The notes under the pieces: model-generated
Told to the model about the DNA's origin: nothing
Database searches by the model: none
Seen by the model: only the letters and a program-made list of their open reading frames with translations
Position numbers and translations under genes: made by a program
Part shown: positions 27,143 through 35,697 of the stretch, one piece after another
How the letters are laid out: each line of letters starts with the position of its first letter
Position numbering within the stretch: position 1 is the stretch's first letter
Source: Paucibacter sp. B2R-40
Lineage (GTDB): Bacteria > Pseudomonadota > Gammaproteobacteria > Burkholderiales > Burkholderiaceae_C
Direction: 5' to 3'
Assembly: GCF_025717555.1 (NCBI RefSeq)
Contig: NZ_JAJIRP010000002.1
Location: 186,001 to 250,000, forward strand
DNA length: 64,000 nucleotides

Positions 27143-30100
27143 ATGAAACTTCAAGCGCCGCAGGCTTTGAACAAATCACCGCTGAAGGCCACCAGCCTGG
27201 CGGCGCTGGTCGTCATCAGCTTGCTGCAAGTGGACGGGCTCGCGGCGGCGCCGCTGGGCAATCTGCGCGAATTGGTGGCTCTGCCAGCGTCCCCAGATCA
27301 AGCGACGAAGCCCAGCGCTGCGCAATGGGAGCTGCGCGCCGAAGGCAAGGCGCGCCTGCGCATCAGCCTGCTGCGGGCCGATGTGCTGCGCATCGAGGCC
27401 AGCCCCAACGAGCGTTTCGCCGCCAGCGAAGACAAGGCCGCGCCCATCGTGCTGGCACAGGCGCTGGCGCCAGTCAGCGCGATTGAACACAAGCTCAGCG
27501 ACCAGGGCGACCATTACCTGCTGCAAACCGACAGCCTGGCGCTGCGCATCAACAAGAAGCCTTTGCGCCTGGCCCTCTACCGGGCCGACAACAAACAACT
27601 GCTGTGGCGCGAAACCGAAGGCCTGGACCTGAGCGACAAGCTGTCGGTGCAGACCCTGAGCAGCCACAAGAACGAGCGCTTCTACGGCGGCGGCCAGCAA
27701 AACGGCCGCTTCGAGTTCAAAGGCAAGCAACTCGAAGTGTCTTACTCCGGTGGCTGGGAAGAAGGCGACCGGCCCAGCCCGGCGCCGTTCTTGATGAGCT
27801 CAAACGGCTGGGGCATCTTGCGCAATAGCTGGCGCGACGGGTCCTACGATCTGCGCCAGAACGAGCGCATCACGCTGGCCCATCAAGACGGTCGCTTCGA
27901 CGCCTTCATCTTCGCCGGCCCCGGCATACAGCAAGTCATGGCCCGTTACACCGAGTTGACCGGCCGCGCCAAGATGCTGCCGCGCTGGGCCTATGAGTAC
28001 GGCGACGCCGATTGCTATAACGACGGCGATAACGTCAAGAAGCCCGGCACCGTGCCCAAAGGCTGGAGCGACGGCCCGACTGGCAAAACGCCCGATGTGA
28101 TCGAGTCGGTGGCGAAAAAATACCGCGAGCACGATATGCCGGGCGGCTGGATTCTGCCCAACGACGGCTACGGCTGCGGCTATACCGATCTGCCCAAGGT
28201 CGTCGCGGGCCTGAGCGAGCTCGGCTTTCGTACCGGCCTGTGGACCGAGAACGGCGTCGACAAGATCAAGTGGGAGGTCGGCACGGCCGGCACCCGCGCA
28301 CAAAAGCTCGATGTGGCCTGGACCGGCGCAGGCTACCAGTTCTCGATGGACGCGAATCAGTCCGCCTACCAGGGCATTTTGGACAACTCCGACGCGCGGC
28401 CGTTTTTGTGGACCGTGATGGGCTGGGCCGGCATACAGCGCTATGCGGTGACCTGGACCGGCGACCAAAGCAGCAGCTGGGACTACATCCGCTGGCATAT
28501 CCCGACGCTGATCGGCTCGGCCCTGTCGGGCCAGGCCTATGCCAGCGGCGACGTGGACGCGATCTTCGGCGGCAGCCCCGAGACCTTCACGCGCGATCTG
28601 CAGTGGAAGACCTTCACGCCTGTGCTGATGGGCATGAGCGGCTGGGCGGCGCAGGCGCGCAAACACCCCTGGGCCTATGACGAGCCCTACCGCAGCATCA
28701 ACCGCAAGTATCTGAAGCTGAAGCTGCGGCTAACACCCTATATGTACGGTCTGGCGCAAGAGGCCGAGGCCAGCGGCGCGCCGATTGTGCGCGGCCTGAT
28801 GTGGGATCACCCGAACGACCCCAACGCCAACACCGAGGTCCACAAATACCAGTTTCTGCTCGGCCGCGAGCTGCTGGTGGCGCCGGTGTTCCGCAGTCAG
28901 ACCGCATCGCAAGGCTGGCGCAAGAACATCTATCTGCCCGAGGGCTTGTGGTTCGACTACTGGGACGGCCGCCAAGTGCAAGCCGGCGCGAGCGGCAAGA
29001 CGATTGATCTGCAAGTGACGCTGGACAAGCTGCCGGTGTTCGTGCGCGCCGGTGCAATCCTGCCGATGTACCCGGAAGTGCTGTTTGACGGGCAAAAACC
29101 CAAGGACCAGCTGACGCTGGACCTCTACCCGCAGGGCGAATCGAGCTACACGCTGTATGAGGACGACGGCCTGACTCGCCAATACAGCGAGCAGGGCAAG
29201 AACAGCCGCCAAGTGATAGCTATGAGCGCCCCGACACAAGGTGCTGGCGATATCCGCGTCAAGGTCGGCGCGGTGCAGGGCGACTATGCCGGCCAGGAGG
29301 CGCAGCGCAGCCTGGCGTTGATCGTACACAGCCGCGCCAAGCCGCAGGCGGTGGAACTCGGCGGCAAGGTCTTGCCGGAATCGACCGACCAAGCGGCATT
29401 TGATGCCGCCACGCAAGGATGGTGGTTTGATGCGAACGACAAATTCGGCACGGTCCACATCAAGACGCCCAAGCGCAGCATCCGCCATGCGGCCGAGTTC
29501 ACGTTGAAGATATCAACAGAGGCCGTGCTGGTCAAAAACGAGGACTTCCCCGCCGCGCCAGAATTGGGCCGCCAAGTGCCGGTCGACAGCCTGACTGTCG
29601 TCAACCGCCCCGGCGAAGAGCCCGGCCACGCGATCGAGAACGCCTTTGACGGCAAGCCCGACACCTGGTTCCGCACCACGCGCAACCAGGCGATGCGTGC
29701 CGGCCCGCACGAATGGGTGCTGGGTCTGGGCGAGCGCCGCATGATCGACGGCTTCGAGATCGCGCCGCGCAATGACAAGAACTGGAAGCATGGCCAGGTG
29801 CGTGACTACGAGGTCTATCTGGGCGACAACAACGGCGATTGGGGCAAGCCGGTGCAAGTCGGTCAGCTCAAGCTGCAAGAGGGTCTGCAGACCGTCAACT
29901 TCGCCAAGCCGGCCGCCGGCCGCCTCTTGCGCTTCCGCGTGCTGAGCACCCATAACGGGGACGCTGATCAGGCAGCAAGCGGCGTGGATGAGATGGTCAC
30001 CGCCGTGTCGGCACAGGCCGCCCCGGCCAAGGCCTTCAACGCGCTGGCGCCCAGCGAGGTCGAGCCGATTGTGCTGTCGGAGTTCCATCTGCTGGAACAG

Positions 30101-30571
30101 CGCGCGGGCGCAGGCTTGGCCGAGCAGCAACGCTATCTGTCTGAGCTGCGCCTGCCCAAAGGCGTCGCCAAAGACAAACCGGCCGGCGCAAGCCAAGCAC
30201 TGGCCATGCGCATGAACGGCTTGAAGTTCCAGCAAGGCTTGGGCGTCGGTGCGCAAAGCCGCCTGGATCTGAAGCTGCAAGGGCCATGGAACCTGTTCCG
30301 CGCTGACCTTGGCATCGATGACAGTTGCCGCGCCTATGGCGGCCTGCAGTTCCAGATCTGGGGCGATGAGCGCCTCCTTTACGACAGCGGCCTGGTGCAG
30401 GCACCCGCCGTCGTCAAGCCCGAGATCGACGTGCGCGGCTTGACAACATTGAGCCTGCGCACGCTGGGCGCCGTCGGCAAAGAGGCTCACAAAGTCTGCG
30501 CCAACTGGGCCAATGCCGCGCTCTTGGGTTTCGAAGGCGCACAAGTTGAAATCAATCAGGGTAAGAAATAG
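27143..30571 (+). CDS. GH31 glycosidase with F5/8 and NPCBM modules, probable alpha-N-acetylgalactosaminidase
   Basis: The 1142-residue secreted enzyme has a signal sequence (1-36), a GH31 N-terminal beta domain, a GH31 barrel (about 230-560), beta domains, a discoidin/F5-8 type C module (about 825-935, HAIENAFDGKPDTWFRTTRN) and a C-terminal NPCBM domain (about 985-1142, ANWANAALLGFEGAQV). In the barrel, KLDVAWTGAGYQFSMDANQS and YAVTWTGDQSSSWDYIRWHI followed by FGGSPETFTRDLQWKTFTPV match the alpha-GalNAcase branch (GH31_18), not alpha-glucosidases or xylosidases. Likely catalytic Asp residues are 390 (nucleophile) and 441 (acid/base), 51 apart. It starts the rightward GalNAc unit. Substrates could be Tn antigen or core mucin-type glycans, or microbial polysaccharide. 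Confidence 0.85.
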   Translation: MKLQAPQALNKSPLKATSLAALVVISLLQVDGLAAAPLGNLRELVALPASPDQATKPSAAQWELRAEGKARLRISLLRADVLRIEASPNERFAASEDKAAPIVLAQALAPVSAIEHKLSDQGDHYLLQTDSLALRINKKPLRLALYRADNKQLLWRETEGLDLSDKLSVQTLSSHKNERFYGGGQQNGRFEFKGKQLEVSYSGGWEEGDRPSPAPFLMSSNGWGILRNSWRDGSYDLRQNERITLAHQDGRFDAFIFAGPGIQQVMARYTELTGRAKMLPRWAYEYGDADCYNDGDNVKKPGTVPKGWSDGPTGKTPDVIESVAKKYREHDMPGGWILPNDGYGCGYTDLPKVVAGLSELGFRTGLWTENGVDKIKWEVGTAGTRAQKLDVAWTGAGYQFSMDANQSAYQGILDNSDARPFLWTVMGWAGIQRYAVTWTGDQSSSWDYIRWHIPTLIGSALSGQAYASGDVDAIFGGSPETFTRDLQWKTFTPVLMGMSGWAAQARKHPWAYDEPYRSINRKYLKLKLRLTPYMYGLAQEAEASGAPIVRGLMWDHPNDPNANTEVHKYQFLLGRELLVAPVFRSQTASQGWRKNIYLPEGLWFDYWDGRQVQAGASGKTIDLQVTLDKLPVFVRAGAILPMYPEVLFDGQKPKDQLTLDLYPQGESSYTLYEDDGLTRQYSEQGKNSRQVIAMSAPTQGAGDIRVKVGAVQGDYAGQEAQRSLALIVHSRAKPQAVELGGKVLPESTDQAAFDAATQGWWFDANDKFGTVHIKTPKRSIRHAAEFTLKISTEAVLVKNEDFPAAPELGRQVPVDSLTVVNRPGEEPGHAIENAFDGKPDTWFRTTRNQAMRAGPHEWVLGLGERRMIDGFEIAPRNDKNWKHGQVRDYEVYLGDNNGDWGKPVQVGQLKLQEGLQTVNFAKPAAGRLLRFRVLSTHNGDADQAASGVDEMVTAVSAQAAPAKAFNALAPSEVEPIVLSEFHLLEQRAGAGLAEQQRYLSELRLPKGVAKDKPAGASQALAMRMNGLKFQQGLGVGAQSRLDLKLQGPWNLFRADLGIDDSCRAYGGLQFQIWGDERLLYDSGLVQAPAVVKPEIDVRGLTTLSLRTLGAVGKEAHKVCANWANAALLGFEGAQVEINQGKK

Positions 30572-30653
30572 CGCAGAGCCCCCAAAGAGGGCCTGTCAAA
30601 AATAACTTAAGAACTAGGCGGCAGATGGGTCTGACCGCCTTCAACCGGAGAAC

Positions 30654-33599
30654 ATGAAAATGAAAGTTACGAAATTGGTGGCACTGCTGGCTGCAGCAGG
30701 TTTGGTTCAAGTGACTCACACAGCCTATGCCGCTGAAGAGCTGGACCGCGTTGAGATCACCGGCTCCAGCATCAAGCGGGTCAACGCCGAAACGGCTTCG
30801 CCGGTGCAGGTGATCACGGCCAAGCAAATCGAAAGCATGGGGGCACGCACCTTGATGCAAGTCTTGGACAACCTGCCCGCCGCGCGCCCCGGTCAGCAAG
30901 ACTTCCGCTCCTTGTTCAGCGGCTCTGACGGCGCCTCGCAAGCCAATCTGCGCGGCCTCGGCGCACAGGGCACCTTGGTGCTGTTGAACGGCCGCCGCCT
31001 GTCCTTCTACGGGGCACCGGAAGGCTTTCAGACCCAGTTCGTCAATATCGACGCGATCCCCGCCGCCGCGATCGAGCGCATGGAGGTGCTGACCGACGGC
31101 GCCTCGGCCGTCTACGGCTCGGACGCGATCGCCGGCGTCATCAATGTGATCACCAAACGGGCTTATCAGGGCTTGGAGCTGAGCCTGACGACCGATCACT
31201 CACGCGAAGTCAAGGCTTATGGCGAACACCAGGCCAGCGCCACCTACGGCTTCGGCGACTTCGAGCGCGACCGTTTCAATATCTACGGCTCGATCAATCT
31301 GTTCAAACGCGACCGCATTGCCTTCTCGGACACCTACGACAAGCGCCCTGAGCAGTTCTATATCAACAACCCGACCTTCATCAGTGACCTGCGCATCGGC
31401 ACTGGCAGCGAGCGCGGCGTGCTCAACCCCGGCACCCTGTTTGTGTTTGACTCCAAGAATGTGCGCACCAGAATGGCCGCGCCGGGTTGCAACAATGTCC
31501 TGACCTCGGGCGCCAGCACCAGCTGCGTCGTCAATGGCTTGCCCAATCAACTCGACACCGGCCCCAAGAGCGACCGCGCCACTGGCTACCTGGCGGGGCG
31601 CCTGAATATCAGCCCGGCGATGGAGGGCTTTGCCGAGCTCGTCTACACCGACATCAATCTGCGCGGCGAGCGCGGACCGGGCAGCTTCAGCAGCGGCCAG
31701 ACCATCAACTGGTACTCGCGCAATACCGGCACCACGCTGAACACCTTTATCGCCCCCTTCCTCGGCCCCAATAACGAATACAACAAGCTGACCCCTGAGC
31801 TCAAGGCCAAGATGGGCGGCGCCGCCGGCCTGAGCTATTTGCTGCAAGATGCGACCGGCCATTTTGGTCAAGAAACGCTGGACAAGAGCTACCGCGCCAT
31901 GACCGGTGTGCGCGGCACCCTATTTGGCGACTGGGACTATGAAACCGCCTTGAGCGTGGCCGGCAGCCACTCGACGGTTTTGCAAACGGGCAATATCAAC
32001 ACGCTCGGTTTCGAGAAGGCTTTTGGCCCCTTCACCTACGACCCGGTCAGCAAGCGCAGCTTCATCCCCGACCATCCGGCCTTCCAGTTCGGCGTAATCA
32101 ACGAGAAGAATGCCGCACTGATCCGCGAGGCTTTCGCGACCTTTGACATCCAGTCCTGGACCAAGCTGGTCAGCCTGGACGGCAAGATCGAGGGCAAGGT
32201 CGCCACGCTGCCGGCCGGCGATGTGCGCGCTGCTTTTGGCTACAACCTGATGCGGGAATCCTTCTACACGCCCGGCAACAAGGACGCGGCCGACGGCCAC
32301 ATCACCCAGCAAGGCGGCTCCTGGTTTGACGGCCAGCGCACCATAGGCGCGCTGTTCAGCGAGGCCATCGTGCCTATCACCAAGAGCCTGGAGCTGGACG
32401 CCGCCGTGCGCCTGGACAAGTACCCGAACTTTGCCGCCAATCTGGCGCCCAAGGTCGGCCTGAAGTTCCGCGCCATGCCGGAGCTGCTGCTGCGTGGCAC
32501 TTACTCACAGGGCTTTCGCGCGCCGAATTTGGCCGAGTCCGGCGAAGGCGGCGTGTTTGCCCAGCGCGGCGGCATGAAGGACACCGTGCGCTGCAATGAA
32601 ACCAACGCCATCGCCAATCAATTGAAAAAGTCGGTCGACAAGGCGGACCAGGATCTCGGCAATACCTTGCTCAACAGCAACTGCAGCAACAATATCGCCG
32701 GGCTGACACCGCCCAACAAGGATCTGAAACCCGAAACAGCCAAGAGTGGCACCTTGGGCCTGGTATTCCAACCTGGCAAGAACTTCGACATCTCGGCCGA
32801 CTATTGGTTGATCCAGCGGCGCGACGAGATCATCCGCCAGGATTTCCAGGAGCTTTATGACCAATACGCCGAGAAATACGGTCCGAGCCTGGCCGGCGCC
32901 CCGGGCGTGATCCGCAGCCCGATCACCGATACCGACAAGAGCAACGTCGCCGCGGCCGCCGCCATGTGCGCCAACCCGGCCAATGCGGCCGCCTGCAGCG
33001 GCAAGCCCTTGAGTTATTCGGTAGGCCTGCTGGCGGGCATGAGCAACAGCTATCTGAACCGTGGCCGCACCCTGGTCGACGGTTTCGACATCGACGCGCA
33101 TGGCCGCTTCAGCCTGGGCGAAATGGGCAAGCTCAATCTGGGTGTGGCCGCCACCATCATGAACCGCAACAAGCATGACGACGCGCTCGGCGAAGGCTTC
33201 TCGCAGAACTATGTCGGCTATTACGGCCAACCCAAGTACCGTGCGACCTTCAATGCTGATTGGCGCTATCAGAACTTCGGCAGCAGCTTGTTCGTCAACT
33301 ACACCGGCGGCACCAAATGGGCCTATGACAAAACCGATGAGGAGAACAACAACCCGACGACCTGTACTGCTGCCGATGTGGCCCTTCCGGCCAATCTGTG
33401 CGGCGGCGCGCCGTCCTACTACACGGTCAATCTGGGCTTCAACTGGGAGCCGGTCAAGTCCTTGAATCTGGGCCTGAACATCAAGAACGTCTTGAACAAG
33501 CAGCCGGACTACGACCCGAATGGCTGGGAAGGCTATAACCACGCGCTGAACGTTTTCGGCCGCGTCTACAGCCTGTCGGCCAGCTACAAGTTCTGGTAA
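30654..33599 (+). CDS. TonB-dependent outer-membrane receptor
   Basis: The 981-residue product has a signal peptide (1-27, ending AYA), a TonB-box-like LDRVEITGSSIKR, a plug domain (QVITAKQIESMGARTLMQVL, SQANLRGLGAQGTLVLLNGR, IERMEVLTDGASAVYGSDAI, about 40-165) and a large beta barrel ending with the outer-membrane signal SLSASYKFW. A long cysteine-containing external loop region lies near 640-690. Its place between two GalNAc-active glycosidase genes suggests uptake of GalNAc or GalNAc oligosaccharides, like AgaO/NagO-type receptors, though sequence does not define the ligand. GGAG precedes ATG 30654 closely; the ATG at 30660 has better spacing. Confidence 0.9.
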   Translation: MKMKVTKLVALLAAAGLVQVTHTAYAAEELDRVEITGSSIKRVNAETASPVQVITAKQIESMGARTLMQVLDNLPAARPGQQDFRSLFSGSDGASQANLRGLGAQGTLVLLNGRRLSFYGAPEGFQTQFVNIDAIPAAAIERMEVLTDGASAVYGSDAIAGVINVITKRAYQGLELSLTTDHSREVKAYGEHQASATYGFGDFERDRFNIYGSINLFKRDRIAFSDTYDKRPEQFYINNPTFISDLRIGTGSERGVLNPGTLFVFDSKNVRTRMAAPGCNNVLTSGASTSCVVNGLPNQLDTGPKSDRATGYLAGRLNISPAMEGFAELVYTDINLRGERGPGSFSSGQTINWYSRNTGTTLNTFIAPFLGPNNEYNKLTPELKAKMGGAAGLSYLLQDATGHFGQETLDKSYRAMTGVRGTLFGDWDYETALSVAGSHSTVLQTGNINTLGFEKAFGPFTYDPVSKRSFIPDHPAFQFGVINEKNAALIREAFATFDIQSWTKLVSLDGKIEGKVATLPAGDVRAAFGYNLMRESFYTPGNKDAADGHITQQGGSWFDGQRTIGALFSEAIVPITKSLELDAAVRLDKYPNFAANLAPKVGLKFRAMPELLLRGTYSQGFRAPNLAESGEGGVFAQRGGMKDTVRCNETNAIANQLKKSVDKADQDLGNTLLNSNCSNNIAGLTPPNKDLKPETAKSGTLGLVFQPGKNFDISADYWLIQRRDEIIRQDFQELYDQYAEKYGPSLAGAPGVIRSPITDTDKSNVAAAAAMCANPANAAACSGKPLSYSVGLLAGMSNSYLNRGRTLVDGFDIDAHGRFSLGEMGKLNLGVAATIMNRNKHDDALGEGFSQNYVGYYGQPKYRATFNADWRYQNFGSSLFVNYTGGTKWAYDKTDEENNNPTTCTAADVALPANLCGGAPSYYTVNLGFNWEPVKSLNLGLNIKNVLNKQPDYDPNGWEGYNHALNVFGRVYSLSASYKFW

Positions 33600-33705
33600 G
33601 CCGCAGCCGCCCACAACCCGTACAGCAGCGCTTGGGCCCGCCATCGCCTGGCAGGCCGGGCGCCGCTGTGCACGCCGAACCCAGCTTTGATCACAGAAAG
33701 TGTCT

Positions 33706-35100
33706 ATGCAAGTGCAAATCTTTAAGGGGCCTAGCAGTGCCAGCCGGCCCTTGAGCCTGCTCACCCTCAGCGCGCTGATGTCGCTGCTGTCGCTGGCCGC
33801 TTGCGGCGGCGGCAATCTGGCGGAGGAGCCTGCTTCCGCTGCTGCTGCCGCAGCAGATGCTGGCCCCAGCATGCGAGCGCTGGCCGCACCGGCGGTCGCC
33901 GCCGCCAAAGCCCGCGCGCCACAAGTCGCCCTTGGCGGCAATGCTTACATCACCGCAGCCGGCCCCGACACGACGGAGTGGATCTCCAATGAAGAAGGGC
34001 TGATGGACTGGACCGCCCCGGCCACGGTGATCAGCACTTATGTGCGGGTCGCGCAGCCGGGCAAGTTCAATATCGTACTCAAGGGCAGCGCGCCGGACGG
34101 CGGCGTCAGCACGCTGCGCATCACGGCCCAGGGCAAGAGCTTCACCCAGCGCCTGACGGCCGGCACGGCGCAAGTCACCAGCCTGGCCACGGTCGATGTG
34201 GCTCAAGCCGGCTACGTCAAGATCGATGTACAAGGGCTCAAGCGCACGGGCGCGGAGTTCGGCAAGCTGACGGCCATCGAATTGAGCGGCACGGCCACCA
34301 CCGGTCTGCTTTATGCCAATGCGCCGGAGGACTATTACTGGTCGCGCCGCGGCCCTTCGGTGCATCTGTCCTATGCCGTGCCGGCCAATACCGAATACGC
34401 CTACAGCGAGTTGCAGATCCCCGTCGGCGAAGACCCGATCGGCTCCTACTTCATGGCCAATGGCTTCGGCCAGGGCTATATGGGCATTCAGGTGAACGGA
34501 CCGGACGAGCGCCGCGTGCTGTTCTCGGTCTGGGACCCGGACGGTGGTGGCAAGACCACCTTGGTCAAGAAAGGCCCGGACGTCGTCGTCAATGAGTTCG
34601 GCGGCGAAGGCACAGGCGGCCAGTCCTACCTGCTCTACCCCTGGGTGGCCGGCAATACCTATAGATTCATCACCCGCGTGCGGCCCGACGGCCAGGGCGC
34701 CAGCCTGTACTCGGCCTGGTTCTTCGCACCCGAAGACGGCCAATGGCATTTCATCGCCACCTGGACCCGCCCTAACATCACGACTTGGCTGACCGACTTC
34801 TACGCCTTTGCCGAGAACTTCGACGGTGACTACGGTTGGCGTGAACGCAAGATGCTGCACGGCCAGCAATGGGCGGTCAACAAAGACGGCACTTGGAAAG
34901 AGCTGAACCGCGCCCGCTTCAGCGTCGACGCGACCGGCGCCAACAAGCAGCGCCTGGACTATGCCGGCGGCGTCGATGCCAGCGGCAAATTCTTCTTGCG
35001 CAATGGCGGGTTCTTCAATGAGACGGTGACGGCGGGCCAATACTTCACGCGCCCGCTGACCGGCGTCAAACCCGACGTTCGACTCGATACCTTGCCTTGA
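33706..35100 (+). CDS. Lipoprotein with DUF5077 and DUF3472 domains
   Basis: This 464-residue lipoprotein has a lipobox at LSLAAC (Cys about residue 34), an Ala-rich linker, a DUF5077-type N-terminal beta domain (about 75-200, NAYITAAGPDTTEWIS and ISTYVRVAQPGKFNIVL) and a DUF3472 domain (about 205-385, ANAPEDYYWSRRGPSVHLSY, MGIQVNGPDERRVLFSVWDP, GSYFMANGFGQGYMGIQ). These domains have no assigned reaction but often accompany glycan-degradation genes. Position in the GalNAc unit suggests an outer-membrane glycan-binding or accessory hydrolytic role. ATG 33706 is chosen; a GTG at 33700 is also in frame. Confidence 0.8.
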   Translation: MQVQIFKGPSSASRPLSLLTLSALMSLLSLAACGGGNLAEEPASAAAAAADAGPSMRALAAPAVAAAKARAPQVALGGNAYITAAGPDTTEWISNEEGLMDWTAPATVISTYVRVAQPGKFNIVLKGSAPDGGVSTLRITAQGKSFTQRLTAGTAQVTSLATVDVAQAGYVKIDVQGLKRTGAEFGKLTAIELSGTATTGLLYANAPEDYYWSRRGPSVHLSYAVPANTEYAYSELQIPVGEDPIGSYFMANGFGQGYMGIQVNGPDERRVLFSVWDPDGGGKTTLVKKGPDVVVNEFGGEGTGGQSYLLYPWVAGNTYRFITRVRPDGQGASLYSAWFFAPEDGQWHFIATWTRPNITTWLTDFYAFAENFDGDYGWRERKMLHGQQWAVNKDGTWKELNRARFSVDATGANKQRLDYAGGVDASGKFFLRNGGFFNETVTAGQYFTRPLTGVKPDVRLDTLP

Positions 35101-35106
35101 ACTGAG

Positions 35107-35679
35107 ATGCTCATCATGAATAAATGTCTCACTCGCTGGAGCTTGGCGCTTGCCACTGCTGTGTCCGTCGCCCTGCCCGCAAGCGCCGATGTGCTGACGC
35201 TGGATGTCAGCGGCATCAATAGCCAGGACGTGATCGGCTCGGCCGCCAACACCGTCCTCAACTTCAATCTCGGCGCGCTGGCCCATATCAACAGCCTCAG
35301 CTGGCAAGTCAATCTGGATGCCTACAACCCGAGTTGGCTGTCGGAGCTGCAGCTGAGCCTGAGCGGAGCACAGACGAGCAGCGCCGGCCTGTTGTTGGCG
35401 CCCGGCGCGGGCAGCGACTTTTCTGGCAGCCAGGCCTTTGGCGGCTCGATTGATTTGCTCGATCAGGGCTTGGACTTCAGCGTCGGCGCCGACGGCATCT
35501 TGCGTTTGGAGTTCAGCGAAGCGGCGTCCGATGGCCTGAGCCCCGACGGGCGCTGGGTCAGCGGCCAAGTCGTGATCGACTGGACCGCCGCCGCTGTGCC
35601 TGAGCCGGCTGGCTATGCTCTATTCGGCTTGGGTTTAGTCCTGATGGCTGGGCTGGCACGATCACGTAAGCTCAGCTGA
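35107..35679 (+). CDS. PEP-CTERM sorting domain protein in the GalNAc unit
   Basis: The 190-residue product has a signal peptide (ending ASA, near residue 28), a beta-rich middle (VLTLDVSGINSQDVIGSAAN, SSAGLLLAPGAGSDFSGSQA) and a C-terminal exosortase signal VPEPAGYALFGLGLVLMAGLARSRKLS. It would be cleaved and displayed outside the cell. I do not recognise the middle domain; it resembles the generic sandwich of many PEP-CTERM proteins. It lies 6 bases after the DUF3472 gene and 18 before GH109, so it belongs to the same transcript. An in-frame ATG at 35116 is an alternative start. Confidence 0.8.
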   Translation: MLIMNKCLTRWSLALATAVSVALPASADVLTLDVSGINSQDVIGSAANTVLNFNLGALAHINSLSWQVNLDAYNPSWLSELQLSLSGAQTSSAGLLLAPGAGSDFSGSQAFGGSIDLLDQGLDFSVGADGILRLEFSEAASDGLSPDGRWVSGQVVIDWTAAAVPEPAGYALFGLGLVLMAGLARSRKLS

Positions 35680-35697
35680 CTGCACCTCCATTTCCCC

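Noticed and set aside
32505-35568. Long minus-strand frames (478 and 625 codons) opposite the receptor and DUF3472 genes
   Set aside because: Both span the boundary between well-supported plus-strand genes and show no domain features.
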